This document shows positions 11,009-22,610 of a DNA stretch of 64,000 nucleotides, piece after piece. Made by a program: the position numbers and the translations under genes. The notes under the pieces were generated by a model. That model did no database searches, was not told the DNA's origin, and saw only the letters and a program-made list of their open reading frames with translations. The first letter of the stretch is position 1; the number at the start of each line of letters is the position of its first letter. Source of the stretch: Vitis vinifera (taxonomy: Eukaryota; Streptophyta; Magnoliopsida; Vitales; Vitaceae); the NCBI RefSeq assembly GCF_030704535.1, contig NC_081819.1, forward strand, positions 15,232,501-15,296,500. The letters are read 5' to 3'.

Positions 11009-11626
11009 CTACGAGTTCACCCATAGTTGATGCAATTGGAACACATCTTCTACATTTTCTGTAGCCGCCTCCATTTCAGCCGTCGATTCCACGTCGCCCT
11101 TTGTACGCTTGAGGGCTGCTGCCGCCGCGGCCGACAATGACGGCTGCGGAGAGCGGCGCTTGGTGGTGATTCTCACCGGCTCTGGATCGCCAGACCCAAT
11201 CCGCAGAGGAAAATTGAGGATCGCGCGAGAGCCGCGTATCCGGAAGGCGGCTCGGTCGTAAGCCAGCGCAGCGTCCTCCGCAGTCTCGTAGGTCCCCAGC
11301 CACACTCTGGCGCCGTTCTTCGCCGGATCCCTTATCTCCGCCGCGTATTTCCCCCACGGCCTACGCCGTACTCCTCTGTACCTCCTCAACTTCTCCGGCC
11401 CCGCGGCCTCCTGGGGCTCTGCCTTCGCCTCCCCTACGACTCCACTGGCGGCAGCAGCATCCAATACCGGCTGATTCTCCCTGTTTTCAGTGAAGGTGGG
11501 AGTAGTGGCGGAATACGCCGGAGCATTGGCAGAGAATGGGTGAGGAAGGACGGAATCCTCAAGAAGATAACTGCGAACGGATTCAAGAAAAGCGACATCA
11601 GAGTCGAAAGTGGTGTGGCCGTACAT
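11009..11626 (-). CDS. ERF-b: ethylene-responsive factor, AP2/ERF group IX type
   Basis: This is a 205-aa intronless transcription factor, a close paralogue of ERF-a and ERF-c over its whole length. The AP2/ERF domain (about residues 82-140) is canonical here, with [18 protein letters not shown] and VWLGT. The N-terminal motif reads SDVAFLES and the C-terminus ends QLHQLWVNS as in ERF-c. The alanine-rich linkers ([11 protein letters not shown] before the domain, [12 protein letters not shown] after it) are shared. It is predicted to bind GCC-box promoters in the nucleus. ERF-a on the other strand converges on it, with the caulimovirid segment between their 3' ends. The reading frame is complete with no sign of decay. 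Confidence 0.95.
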   Translation of the reverse strand: MYGHTTFDSDVAFLESVRSYLLEDSVLPHPFSANAPAYSATTPTFTENRENQPVLDAAAASGVVGEAKAEPQEAAGPEKLRRYRGVRRRPWGKYAAEIRDPAKNGARVWLGTYETAEDAALAYDRAAFRIRGSRAILNFPLRIGSGDPEPVRITTKRRSPQPSLSAAAAAALKRTKGDVESTAEMEAATENVEDVFQLHQLWVNS

Positions 11627-11891
11627 TTTCTTCTTCCTAACAAATTAATCACAGGAGAGCTTGGAAAAATTTGAATGGGAGTGAAAGTCGATGGGATGGA
11701 AGGAGGGCTTTCATGGTTTATATAGGAGAAAGAGAGAAAGAGAGAGAATCTACTGGTTCATGCATTCTTCTCTAACTTCTACGTACCTTCACTCCCGTCA
11801 TATCATCGCACACGTATGCAAACGTCACTAACTTTATCGCACGTGTCTTCAACATTTTTTTTGGTCGTTTTTCTTAGAAAGGCTGACGGCT
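11627..11891 (-). promoter_or_regulatory. Promoter of ERF-b with TATA box, G-box and GGCTGACGGCT motif
   Basis: Read on the minus strand, the TATA box is at 11717-11726 (CCTATATAAA), about 90 bases upstream of the start codon. A G-box CACGTG lies at 11840-11845. The 14-base string AAAGGCTGACGGCT (11878-11891) recurs upstream of ERF-d. A TTGACC W-box-like core lies at about 12001. G-boxes are the binding site of MYC-type bHLH factors in jasmonate response; that use here is inferred. Confidence 0.6.
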
Positions 11892-12326
11892 CCCTTCGCC
11901 AACATGGTACTACTCGTTCAACGCTTGGTACTTCCTTTTAACATATTTTTAATTCTAGGTTTGAAAACGACAACCTCATTTTTTTCATTATGGTAATGGC
12001 GGTCAACTATCAACATTGATCAATCTGCAACGTTGAATTGGTCAATGATCACCATATATCATATTCCTCAAAAATTAATTTATGCATCTCCATTAGAGAG
12101 TACTACTTCTCTTTTTTATTTTTGTTTTTAATTTCATTTTTGATTCCTTTAGTAGTTGTTTTAAATGTCTTGAAGAGAGAAGTGATTTAATATCATATAG
12201 CTATTATTTTAAATAAAAATAAATGAATATGTAATTATTAGCATTTTAAAATATTTAGGAAAATTAAGTTTATAGTAGTGGATGACTATCAATTATCATG
12301 TATTATATGGTTGCAGAAAATATCTG

Positions 12327-12357
<31 letters not shown>

Positions 12358-12740
12358 TATATAAAATATTTTTTAAATTTATGTATGATTATAATTGGAT
12401 TTCTTATCAAATAAGAAAAGTCAATCGAAATATATCTATAAATATTCAAGGTTGACGAATGAAAAAAAATTTATGAGAAATGCTTCAAAGTAGTATACAT
12501 GGTGGGCTATATATAATGGATAGAAATTTGACACATGATGAGGAGGGTGTAGGTGTAGGTGTAGGTGTGAGGAATTATGTTGAAACCTTGTATATCTTAA
12601 ACCTTGTTAGCTTTTATGTATGATTTGTTTTAGTTTTTATGTTTTAGCCTTCACATTGACCAAATCCTTTATGAAGTTCATAAAAAAAAAGTCGGCATGT
12701 AAGGAATCTTGACCGGTTCAATAACTTTTTAGGAAACACT
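11892..12740. other. Distal ERF-b promoter and intergenic DNA
   Basis: From 11980 to about 12330 the sequence still matches the region upstream of ERF-c (about 16740-16945): GGTCAACTRTCAACATTGATCAATCT and ATCATGTATT are shared, so the ERF-b/ERF-c duplication unit reaches at least 0.7 kb upstream of the genes. A (TA)n run sits at about 12330-12350 and a short GTGTAG repeat at 12548-12566. No gene. Confidence 0.6.
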
Positions 12741-13122
12741 TAGAGATTGTTTAGTAACTATTTTTAAGAATAATTTTTTATTCTCTAGAAAAAAAGAAAA
12801 AAAAAACTACAACTTTTAACAACGAAAAATTGTTTTATGTTCTTAAAAATAGAAAATATGGTATTTTTAGATAACACATTTTAGTTGTTTTATGTTATTT
12901 TTACTTAATTTTTTAGAGTTGTTTTAAAAAATAATTATACAAATATGTAAAATAATTAAAAATAAAATACTATATATAAAAATTGATTTTAAAATATTAA
13001 AAATATTTTAGATTTCCAAAAATAATTTTGTACTACAAAATATTAAAGAATTATTTTCAAAAACTATTCTTAAAAATTGTTTTTTAAAACTATTTTTTAA
13101 GACAGTTAACAAACAAACCCTT
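12741..13122. mobile_element. hAT-like MITE, family member 1
   Basis: The left end TAGAGATTGTTTAGTAACTATTTTTAAGAA and the reverse complement of the right end TAAGGGTTTGTTTGTTAACTGTCTTAAAAAA match as imperfect terminal inverted repeats. The inside is AT-rich and non-coding. Related copies lie at about 17655-18003 and 31244-31632. No exact 8-bp target-site duplication is visible. Confidence 0.65.
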
Positions 13123-14266
13123 ATGTTTTATTTTTTTTATTTAATTATTTTTTATTTTACTTTTATTGTATACACGTCAAAACAAGAAAGTTGGGACTAA
13201 AATTGCACACTACATATTTGAAAACATTTTAAACAATTCTAAAAAAAAAAAATAGTTTTTTGTGCACCAATATTTAAAGTAGTTATCAATTGTTTTTCAT
13301 AAAAAAAAATTTGTTTGAGAATTCAAATATGAAAAATAATTTTTTTAACTTATTTTCCATGAAATTATTATATGCTTGTATATAATATATAAGTATTTAA
13401 AATATTTTCAATTATTACTCAAGACACTATAAATAACAATTAAAAAACATATTGAATTTAATACAAAAAAAAAAAAAAACTTATTTTCTTAAAAAAAGTT
13501 AAAATTATTATTATTTTTAAATCCATCTAATAAATTTATTAAATTAAAAAACTATTTTCTGTTTACCAAACAAATATTACTTTTGGATGGTTGTTCCAAT
13601 CAAGCTTAAAGAGAGTGATTTCATGAACTTTATTATACAAAATAAAATAAATTTTTTAATATATAAAATAATTTTTTTTTATATTTAATCATTTATATTA
13701 ATTTTCTCTTGATCTTAATTTTTGAATTTAGGCAAAAATTTGTCGTTAATAATTTATATTATTTTTGTCTTAATTTTATTAAAAATTAAAATTTATGTAT
13801 ATTAAAATTGTGAACGAATCAACACAACCCTTAAAAAAAAGGGTACTATTCTTTTACGAAAAAAGTAACACTAGATGTATTAAAAGCACTACTAAAGAAG
13901 AGTATTATATCCTCCCATTATGATGATACTCTTAACACACTTCTGTATTACTTTTTTTATAAAAGAGTTGATGCCTTCTTTTCCAAGGTTGTATGGATGT
14001 GTGTGCAATTTTAATATACACAAATTTTAATGTTTAATAAAATTTTAAAAAAATTAATATAAATTATTAAATACACTTTTTTTTTATTATAAAAAAACAT
14101 ATTTTGTTTTATATATTCAAATGTTTAATAAAGAAAAATGTTATAACCACAACTAAGTTTTTATTTCTTTAATTAAAAATATTAAACATTTTAACTAAGA
14201 AAAAAGTTAAAATTAAGTTAGATCCATCAACAAAAAGCCAAAATCATAATATTGACTCTCATTTTC

Positions 14267-14334
<68 letters not shown>

Positions 14335-15689
14335 ATGTAATAACATTTATAAAACAAATGAATATTTTTTAATAGGAATATAAAAAATCTTATATTTTAA
14401 ATCTTTAAATTTGTTTATTACATATATTTTTTATATTAAATTTGTTTTTATTAATTATTTATTATATATTATCATTTTATGTTTAAAATGTTTATAAATA
14501 ATTAAAATAAATGCATATGAAAAGATGAAATTATGAAAAAAAAAATTGAAATTTAAAAAAAAATCGACGAAGCCAACACATTAAAAAAAGCAAAAAGATG
14601 GCCCAAAAAAAGGAAAAAGGGAAAATTATTAATTATGTGGGATGGTCGGTTAACACATGTTAATTTTTTTTCTTTTTCAAAAAAAGGATAACCATGGTGG
14701 TTGGTGGTAGAAAGAGAGGAGGCTCGGAGGGTAATCTTGGCATATTTATGATTTTTAGTATTAAAAAACATGTTTTAAGAATTATTTTATACAAAATGCA
14801 TGCACTTTAAAAATGGTAATAATAAAAATTTACAAAAATTTAATATTTTTTAAATAGTGCATGTTTATAACATTCTTTGTATAGATTTTAAATTAAATAG
14901 TCAAAGTCAAAAGATTCCCCTCCAATCAATATGTGAATAATCATATATTCCTTATTTTAACGCAATTACTTTTCTCTTTATTAAGGTTTAATTAAAAGTT
15001 AATTATTCCATTAGAAATATTAAATTTATTTTTTATTTAGAATAAATGAGAAAATTGGGAAATAGTTTATGAGAGTTTTAAAACTACCAAAAAATTACCA
15101 TTATTAAAAAAAAAAAAAAAAGTTTTTTTTTTTAATTATCTCTCTGAGCGAAAATTCTCTCATTGAAAAATGAGAGAGAGATATTTTGGTTTCTCTCTCT
15201 TTGAAAACTAAGAAAACATATTTCTTTCTCTTTTTGGATAACAAAAGAGTAAAGATATAATTCTTCTAAAAAAACAAAAATGTTATCTTTTGAAATTATT
15301 CATAGTTTTCTTCGTGAAATAAAGGTTAAGATTTTTATGAGAAACGAATGATTTTTATATTTGTAATTTCGTTCATAACTTGAGATGATAAATTTGAGTA
15401 ATGAGACAACTAATGGACATTTCAGAAGGTAATCGAAGATCTTATTATTCATTAGGAATAAATTCACATATATCCCGTCTCACTCAAAATAAAAGAATAT
15501 TTGATAAAATTTGAAATGGAAATGGAAATAGACATAAAAGTGTATTTGATCAAATGGTAAAAAGAAAGAAAGTGAAATTAACTCACATTACATTTATTTT
15601 ATTTTATTTTAAATTTTACCCATCACGAGTTAAAATAAATAAATATTTGAAAGTATGAGTCGGTTAGTTGCTTGATCATCTTCTTCATA
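13123..15689. other. AT-rich intergenic DNA between ERF-b and ERF-c
   Basis: It contains A/T runs, an (AT)n tract at 14270-14331, and a short GC-richer patch at about 14560-14760 that yields only a chance ORF. I see no gene and no complete element. The last 60 bases before 15690 are the ERF-c 3' flank, which lacks the shared CATCAAGAT stretch. Confidence 0.5.
14270..14331. repeat. (AT)n microsatellite
   Basis: A perfect run of about 31 AT units. Confidence 0.97.
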
Positions 15690-16313
15690 CTATGAGTTCA
15701 CCCATAGTTGATGCAGTTGGAACACATCTACTACATTTTCTGTGGACGCATCCACTTCAGCCGTCCAATCCACGTCGCACTTTCTACGCTTGAGGGCTGC
15801 TGCTGCCGCCGCCGCCGCCGACAATGACGGCTGCAGAGAGCGGCGCCTGGGGGTGATTCTCACAGGCTCTGGCTCACCAGACCCAACCCGCAGAGGAAAA
15901 TTGAGGAGCGCGCGAGAGCCGCGTATCCTGAAGGCGGCTCGGTCGTAAGCCAGCGCGGCGTCCTCCGCAGTCTCGTACGTCCCCAGCCACACTCTGGCGC
16001 CGTTCTTCGCCGGATCCCTTATCTCCGCCGCGTACTTCCCCCACGGCCTACGCCGCACTCCTCTGTACCTCCTCCACTCCTCCGGCGCCGCGGCCTCCTG
16101 GGGCTCTGCCTTCGCCTCCCCTACGACTCCACTGGCGGCAGCAGCGTCCAATACCGGCGGATTCTCCCAGTTTTCAGTGAAGGTGGGAGTAGTGGTGGAA
16201 TACGCCGGAGCATTGGCAGAGAATGGGTAAGGAAGGTCGGAATCCTCGAGAAGATAACGGCGAACGGATTCAAGAAGAGCGAAATCAGAGTCGAAAGTGG
16301 TGTAGCCGTGCAT
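15690..16313 (-). CDS. ERF-c: ethylene-responsive factor, AP2/ERF group IX type
   Basis: This is a 207-aa intronless transcription factor. The N-terminus is [17 protein letters not shown], as in ERF-a. The AP2/ERF domain (about residues 82-140) is intact and canonical ([22 protein letters not shown]). A longer alanine run (eight alanines near residue 168) precedes LKRRK and accounts for the two extra residues; it comes from a GCC/GCT repeat and is likely length-variable. The C-terminus ends [12 protein letters not shown]. Predicted role: nuclear GCC-box binding. It lies head-to-tail with ERF-b on the same strand, which fits tandem duplication. The reading frame looks functional. Confidence 0.95.
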   Translation of the reverse strand: MHGYTTFDSDFALLESVRRYLLEDSDLPYPFSANAPAYSTTTPTFTENWENPPVLDAAAASGVVGEAKAEPQEAAAPEEWRRYRGVRRRPWGKYAAEIRDPAKNGARVWLGTYETAEDAALAYDRAAFRIRGSRALLNFPLRVGSGEPEPVRITPRRRSLQPSLSAAAAAAAALKRRKCDVDWTAEVDASTENVVDVFQLHQLWVNS

Positions 16314-16620
16314 TTTCTTCTTCCTAACAAATTAATTACAGGAGAGCTTGGATAATTTGAATGGGAGTGAAAGTTGATGGGATGGGAGGAGGGCTTTCAT
16401 AGTTTATATATAGGAGAGACTCAGAGAGAGAGAGAGAATCTACTGGTTCATGTATTCTTCGCTTTTCTCCATTTTTTATTCTAAAAATTTTCTTGTGAGT
16501 TCTACGTACCTTCACTCCACTCAAATCATCACAATATCCAATGCACGTGTGAATAAATTTAGCACGTGTCTGTAATTTTAATTTTTAATTTTTAATTTTT
16601 AATTTTTAATTTTCATATAA
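16314..16620 (-). promoter_or_regulatory. Promoter of ERF-c with TATA box and two G-boxes
   Basis: On the minus strand the TATA box is at 16403-16413, in the same context as in ERF-b (CTATGAAAGCCCTCC). Two CACGTG G-boxes lie at 16544-16549 and 16563-16568. A run of TTTTAA units at 16573-16613 separates them from more distal sequence. The AAAGGCTGACGGCT string of ERF-b and ERF-d is not seen here. Confidence 0.6.
16573..16613. repeat. (TTTTAA)n short tandem repeat
   Basis: About seven imperfect units of TTTTTAA/TTTTAAT lie directly upstream of the ERF-c G-boxes. Confidence 0.9.
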
Positions 16621-16949
16621 TTTTATATATTATCAATAGACATGGGCATGAGATAATGTCCTCGTACCCTGTGAGCTCCATATTTGAACACGTGATTTTT
16701 TTTTTTCCAAATTCTAGGTTTGAAAAGGACAAACTTATTTTAATATCCTAATGGGGGCAACGGTCAACTGTCAACATTGATCAATCTCCAACATTAGATT
16801 ACTTCATGATCATCATAGATTATATTCCTCACAAATTAATTTATGCATCTACATCCAACTTAAATATTTAGGAAAATTAAATGCATAGTAGGTGGATGGA
16901 TATCAATGATCATGTATTTATAGATGGTGGTAGAAAATATTTGGTAATT

Positions 16950-17654
16950 ATTGGATGGCAAAAGAACATGAAATCTCAATTACGTAATTGAAATGAAATT
17001 AACATAAAAGAAACAAAACCTATATGGTTTCACATTGACAGACTCTATCTATGAACTTCATAAGAGATTAGCTCCTTAGGAATCTTTACCCATTTAATAA
17101 TGTTTCGAGGAAACTATTTTTATTGAAAAAATTAGGTCTCAAAGAATGGGATTAAACTAGAATTGATCAAGTCTAAAATAAAAGAAATTTGAATTAGGAC
17201 ATTTATTAGATTTTTGTAAAGTGTGACGAACTGTCGTTAAAGTAGATCCGTTCTTTTTTAGTATTAAATTTAGTATAGTAGAGAATTGACATTCTACCTT
17301 TAAAATTTAATAGTTAAAAACCTTGCTTTAGGTGCACGCCTTCAATAAAGAATAATATAACTCGAACTTTAGAAATTCCTCTAGATGACATAAGGGTGCT
17401 TTTTGGGTATCAAACTCGGTATAATAAGGGACCAATGTTTTAGTTCTAGAATTTAATAATCAAAAATCTTGTTTTAGGTGTACACCTTCAACAAAGAATA
17501 ATACAACTTAAACTTAAGAAATTCCTAGGGTAATTGGATGCAATAAAGGGTTACATTCAAAAGCCATAAAATTTTAAATTTCAAAAATATAAATGGGCTA
17601 ATGAAACTAATGAATTTCATATGTTATAGAATGAAGGACGCATATTAAGATCCT
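16950..17654. other. Intergenic DNA
   Basis: No reading frame or recognised element. Two related phrases (TAGTTAAAAACCTTGCTTTAGGTGCACGCCTTCAATAAAGAATAATA at about 17310 and a similar one at about 17458) form an imperfect direct repeat of about 150-bp period. Confidence 0.45.
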
Positions 17655-18003
17655 CTCGAGTAACCGTTTTTAAAAGTAGTTTTCTATTTTTTAGAATAAA
17701 AAAAACTGAAAAAAAACTTTTGGTAATAAAAAACTGTTTTATGTTTTTTTTTATATATTATTATCAAAAAATAGAAAATAGGGTGTTTTCAAAAAATATC
17801 TTTTAATTATTTTCAGTTTTTTTTTAAAACTATTTTAAAGAATAATTATACAAACATATATAATAATTAAAAATAAAAATATGAACATAAAAATTATTTT
17901 TAAAATATATTTAAAAACATGTTTAAAATAATTTTAGGTTCCATTTTGTTCTACAAAACAATAGAAAACTATTTTCAAAAATAATTAGCAAACAAGACAT
18001 AAG
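17655..18003. mobile_element. hAT-like MITE, family member 2
   Basis: Ends and AT-rich interior match the element at 12741-13122: GAGTAACCGTTTTTAAAAGTAG at the left, and AATAATTAGCAAACAAGACATAAGGG at the right, where the reverse complement repeats the CCCTTATG..TTTG end. The left end is less well kept. Confidence 0.5.
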
Positions 18004-18640
18004 GGTTTTTTGCTTGACCTCCCACTAAAATTATACTTGGACCTTTAGGTATATGAGACTCCAACTCATCTCACCACAAATACACAGGGTAAGAAAGTGA
18101 GAGACAGCATATATACCCACTGAGAGGTGTTATCCCTTTCCAATGTGGGATTGCCACCTTACCTTTTTTTTTTTTTTTTCATTTTAAAACACATTTCACA
18201 CACACTCTTCTCTTATTTTATTTTTATTTTTATTTATTTTTAAACATTTTTTCCTTATGCACTAAGGCAATCAAATAAAGAGCAAATTCCATAAAACATA
18301 TTTGAAAAGAAAATCTTAATCAGTTTTCAAAAAACATTTTTTATGAATAATTATTAAAAAACAATTATCAATTGTTTTCATTAACAAAATTTTACTTAAA
18401 AATTCAAATATAAAAAATAGGTTTTTAATTTTTTTTTCTATCAAGTTGTTATATACTCATGTGCAATACAATTTTTTTTAAAATATTTTCAATATTTTAA
18501 TTGTTACTTAAAACAATCTATAAAAAAATAATTAAAAAATCTAAAAAACAACCTATTTTTTAAAAAATAAAAGTTCAAAAAGAGGTTTTTTTAAAAAAAA
18601 AAATCAAAAGTCTACTTTGAGGTTTTTAGAAAATTATTTT
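18004..18640. other. AT-rich intergenic DNA
   Basis: It contains T-rich tracts and fragments similar in style to the MITEs nearby. No gene or complete element seen. Confidence 0.45.
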
Positions 18641-19270
18641 CTATTTTGAAGAATAAATGCACTTTTGAATTGTTTTTTCATTTAAGCTCGGGTAGAGCAA
18701 TGGAATTTGGAAAAGCCTTATATAAGTAAAAAAAAACGAAAATTTCAAGATATATCGTTTATATTTCGTGTGTGGAATCTGTCGGTGGGATGAACACGAC
18801 ACGAAACATGGAGCAGAAAAATCGAACGAGTGACTTTTCCAAACAAATGGGAAAAAAATCGCCAAAGAAAAATCAAATGAGTGAACGGGCGGCTTTTCCC
18901 AAAAAAATGGGCAAAAAATCGAACGATGAACGAGCGACTTTTCCAGAAAAAGGCAAATTCTCGGATAAATCGGAGATATATCGGTAAATTCCGATATTTC
19001 GGCGAAAATTCTGTCGAAACTTGCGTGACAAAGCCCATAAATTGGAGGTAAATCGGCAAAAGATAAAAAAAATCGACGACTTATCGGGGGAGAGATTTGA
19101 CTTTAATCTAACGGCTTGTATTTGGACCGAGTGATCCAATGGCTAGACTTGCACCTATGTTTTTGTAAGTATAATCTAACAGTAAAAAAAACGATCAAGG
19201 GTCAAAATTCAATCTGGCGCTTGATCCCAAATCCACCACCTGGGATTGCATCCGTATTTTTGGAAAGGAC
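18641..19270. repeat. Unclassified repeat with internal near-duplicates
   Basis: This patch is GC-richer than its flanks. The unit ..CGAACGAGTGACTTTTCCAAACAAATGGGAAAAAAATCG (about 18816-18860) recurs in altered form at about 18883-18921 and again at 18929-18950. A short palindrome ATATCGGTAAATTCCGATAT lies at about 18978-18998. Open frames on both strands here look like chance. It resembles repeat debris; class unknown. Confidence 0.4.
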
Positions 19271-19520
19271 TTTCTTATCCTCTTAATTATTTTTTTGGAA
19301 AAAGTGTGATTTGATTCACTGATATAAAAATATATAGAAAAAAGAATTTTAAATATTTAAATTAGTATTATCTTTCTCTATTTAAAAATAATTTAAAATA
19401 CATACATTTTTTTAACAAGTCCAATTATTCCTAAAAATATCATTTTACTTGTCATATGATTCAAATAAATTGACAATTAGACTCCTTCATATAGATGTTT
19501 CATTTCTTTAAGATATTTTA

Positions 19521-19521
<1 letters not shown>

Positions 19522-19569
<48 letters not shown>
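19522..19569. repeat. (ATT)n microsatellite
   Basis: A run of about 15 TTA units. Confidence 0.97.
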
Positions 19570-19570
<1 letters not shown>

Positions 19571-19725
19571 TTTATTATTTATGATTTTTTTTTTCTCTAG
19601 AAACATTATAAAGTAAGAATTTGAAGAAAAAAAAAGAGTTTATTCTAAAAATAAATTCATATCCTTGATAATAAATAAATCAATAATAAATTTGTGTTTG
19701 AAAAAATAAAGACTATGCTTAAATG

Positions 19726-19925
19726 AGAAAAACACCCAAGAGGGGGTGAATTGGGTGAATTGCTTTTAAGAGAGTTGGTAGCGCCTGAAGTCCTACAAGT
19801 GGTATCAGAGTGGAGGTCACAAGTTCAAACCCAAGGGTGTCGCTATGGGGAGATTATTGACAAATCGGAGGGTTGGTCGCGTCCATCAACTGGGTGAATG
19901 CGCTATAAGGTTAGGGTATATTAAT
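19726..19925 (+). repeat. tRNA-like / SINE-like fragment with a shared GGGGGTGAATTGGGT phrase
   Basis: It begins AACACCCAAGAGGGGGTGAATTGGGT, the phrase also seen at 786 and, inverted, at 45840. It then holds TGGTAGCGCCTGAAG, which resembles an RNA polymerase III A box, and GTTCAAACC, which fits the B box consensus GWTCRANNC, about 45 bases apart. Between them is TGGTATCAGAG, the sequence used as a tRNA-Met primer-binding site by many retroelements. There is no adjacent LTR. It is most likely a tRNA-derived fragment; a degenerate retroelement primer site is the alternative. Confidence 0.35.
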
Positions 19926-20700
19926 AATTGTTTTAATATAATAATGAATAAAATTTGTTGGAAGAGTTTTTCAGATATCAAATGTTTTATAATATGATTG
20001 TACTTTGATATATAGTATAAAAATAAATAAATAAATAAATAAATATTTTATATTAAATAAATTAATCATAATTAAAATAATTATATAGTACTAAATTTAT
20101 TATTTATTATTTATTATTTAATAAACAACCTTATAACTTTTTGAATTGGTAATTATGATTAAATAGGATTTGTTTGACAATATTTATTCTTAAAATTTTA
20201 GGAAATAAAAAAATATATATATTAATCCTATTTAAATAGGATTTTTTTGCACAATATTTTCTAAACTTTTAAGAAACTAAAATAAGAATCATACGAGGTG
20301 TTTATTTCTAAAGGGAAAAAAAGAATCTCAAATAATAACATAATGATAATAATAATAAAATATCTAAAAGGAATGAGAACATTTATATAAATGAGTCTAA
20401 TTGTCATTTGATTTGAATGACATGACAAGTAATAAGGTATTTTTGGGAATAATTTAATGACATGTCATAGACCCCCTTGGGAGCAGGGTTTTTTTTTTTT
20501 TTATTTCTTACCACCCCGAGTTTGAGTTGTATGGGCGGCGGGGACAAAACTGGCAGCCAAAGAAGGTTGCTAATGAAGGAGCCGTTCTTGGGCAGCCAAA
20601 GAGAAAAAAAAAAAAAAAAACAGCCGCTTGAAAATGGGGGCAATTGAACAGAAGGTGGTGGGTGACAGAGGTGACGGGGAGATATTTTCATTGGCTTAGG
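19926..20700. other. Intergenic DNA
   Basis: AT-rich to about 20440. From about 20470 to 20700 it is GC-richer, with two A or T homopolymers and the twice-repeated phrase GGCAGCCAAAGA (about 20549 and 20594). No gene recognised. Confidence 0.4.
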
Positions 20701-21399
20701 GAGTAAGCTAGAGGTGAGAACTTGGAGAAAAAGCTAGTAGAACAGGGGGGGAAGAGATTTTTCTTTTGGGTTTTTGGAAAGGAATGAGGGTTTTGGATAC
20801 GAAGGAATTCGAATCAAGGAGACACCCCAGGTACGTTCTCAAATGATGTATTTCCTCATTTTTGGATGATTTTTGGCTTGGTGTCTATGTTGTTTTTTTG
20901 GGTCATTCATGCATTTACGCTACTGGCTCTTACTCTGTTTCCTTGATTTGTTTTGAAAAACTGGTGAGGTTCTCTTTATCATATCCATTATGAGGCGTCT
21001 AGGATTGTTGTTTGCACTTTTGCTTTGGATTTGCTTGAGAATTTTTCCACCAGTATGAGCCTAGGAATCGATCCTGAGATGTGGATTCATTGGGATTCTA
21101 TTTTCCATGTTTTTCATCTTCCTCCATTCTCTGCTTTACCTTCACTGTTTGCTTTTGCTCAAAGAGACACTCTAGTTTTCTAGTGAGTTTTTCACAAATG
21201 TTTTACATGGATTGAGATTTTTGGGAGGCCAAAAAGTGGGTAAGCTCTGTGCCAGAGGAGGTTCTCAAGGGATGCCAATGAAAAGAGTAGAGGACTTGAG
21301 AAGAGAAAGAGATAACAATGAGAGGAAAAGGTCTAGGGTCTCACAGAAAGAGAGAACAAGGGAGCTTTTTGGCATGTCGATTGCATTTCTTTTCGTTCA
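20701..21399 (+). other. Leader-like sequence before the gene-fragment chimera
   Basis: This non-AT-rich stretch resembles plant 5' UTR and first-intron sequence: a purine-rich part ends CACCCCAG|GTACGTTCTC, a good splice-donor context, at about 20831, followed by T-rich intron-like DNA. The frame that later enters the kinase fragment is open from 21212, but residues 1-60 match nothing I know. It may be a captured leader of another gene. Confidence 0.35.
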
Positions 21400-22095
21400 A
21401 GAAACTGTTGAGGGGGTGGTTGCGGCAGTGAAAAGGCTCAAAGATGTGTCTATATCCGAAAAGGAATTTAGGGAGAAGGTCGAAACTGCAGGACCAATAG
21501 ATCATGAGAATTTGGTCCCACTCAGGGCTAATTACTATAGCAAGGATGAGAAGCTTATTATATATGGTTATATGCCAATTGGAAGCCTGTCTGCACTTCC
21601 ACATGGGAATAGAGGGGTTAGTATGACTCTACCAATTTGGGAAGCTAGGTCTGGCATTGCCCTTGGAGCCACCCGAGGGATTGCTTATATCCACTCATGG
21701 GGTTCCGCAAGTCCCCATGGAGACATTAAGTCATCAAATATCCTTCTCACTAAATCCTGTGAAGGCCAAGTTTCTGACTTTGGCCTTGCTCATCTAGTTG
21801 GGCCCATTGCCATTCCTAACCGTGTTGTTGGCTACTGTGCACTAGAGGCGACAGATGCTCGTAAAGTCTCTAAAAAAAAAGTCGATGCCTACAACTTTGG
21901 TGTATGGCTTTTAGAACTGCTTACATGAAAGGCTCCCACACATGCCCTCTTAAATGAGGAAGGAGTGGACTTTCCAAGATGGGTCCAGTCTGTGGTTCAA
22001 GAAGAGTGGACAGCCGAGGTGTTTGACCTTGAGCTCCTTAGGTACCAGAACGTTGAGAAGGAGATGGTTCAACTCTTACAGCTCCTTGATTGTGC
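21400..22095 (+). pseudogene. Receptor-like kinase fragment (RKL1/PRK-like, LRR-RLK family III)
   Basis: The translated frame matches the kinase domain of plant LRR receptor kinases of the RKL1 type: VAAVKRLKDVSISEKEFREKV, DHENLVPLRANYYSKDEKL, the altered catalytic loop SPHGDIKSSNILL (HGD in place of HRD, normal for this inactive-type subfamily), VSDFGLAHLVGP, then SFGV-like NFGVWLLELLT. An in-frame TGA follows (21926-21928), and the same frame continues with [23 protein letters not shown] to about 22090 before similarity stops. APE of subdomain VIII is degraded. The extracellular LRRs, membrane segment and kinase end are missing, so it is a non-functional fragment. Confidence 0.8.
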
Positions 22096-22610
22096 TGCTC
22101 ACCTCTTCATACCTATTTTCTAATACCCGTCATCCCTCATGTTCACCACTCCTCATACCCACCACCACCAAACCCTTATTTCTCTCACAAACTCATGCAC
22201 CATCATGCCTACTACCCGTATCCAATACCCATCCCACCACTTCCTTTCATCAATACCATAACCCGTTACCTTCCCGTCCTTCATACCCCTCCATACTCAT
22301 CTTTATTTTTTTCATACCCACCAAACCTGTGCACTGTCCCCAGCACTACATTCTCTCTCATGGCATTTCCAACGTTAAAGAAGAACCACAGGTCCACACT
22401 TGCGCTGCAACAGTTCTACGCAAGCGACCCCTTCGCCATCGCCTTTGACGACTCCTTCCTTGTTCGCGCTCGTGATGATGTCATCTAAATCGTGGACTCC
22501 TCCAATACTTCGACCAAATGAAGCGAAGGGTCAGTCAGACCAAAACCTACGCGATATCGGGACTCTTCTAACACAACGCCTCCTGCAACGGTTTCCACCT
22601 AGCTGAATTC
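22096..22610 (+). other. Unidentified middle part of the chimera
   Basis: From 22100 to 22340 it is C-rich with many CATACC/TACCC words and gives proline/tyrosine-rich chance proteins. From 22360 a frame reads LALQQFYASDPFAIAFDDSFLVRARDDVI and then hits a stop; it looks like real former coding sequence but I do not recognise the family. It leads without clear boundary into the P450 fragment. Confidence 0.4.

Noticed and set aside
11076-11357. 93-codon frame inside ERF-b
   Set aside because: A GC-rich shadow of the AP2 domain in another frame; the same shadow occurs in ERF-a at 4403-4657.
12548-12566. GTGTAG repeats as interstitial telomere sequence
   Set aside because: Only about three units, and the plant telomere unit is TTTAGGG; it is a chance short repeat.
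18772-18987. Plus-strand frame in a repeat patch
   Set aside because: Low complexity and repeated (FSKQMGKK, FPKKMGKK); the minus strand is equally open, so it reflects the tandem repeat, not a gene.
21212-21928. A functional receptor kinase gene
   Set aside because: In-frame stop, missing LRR and membrane parts, degraded APE motif, and abrupt change to unrelated sequence.
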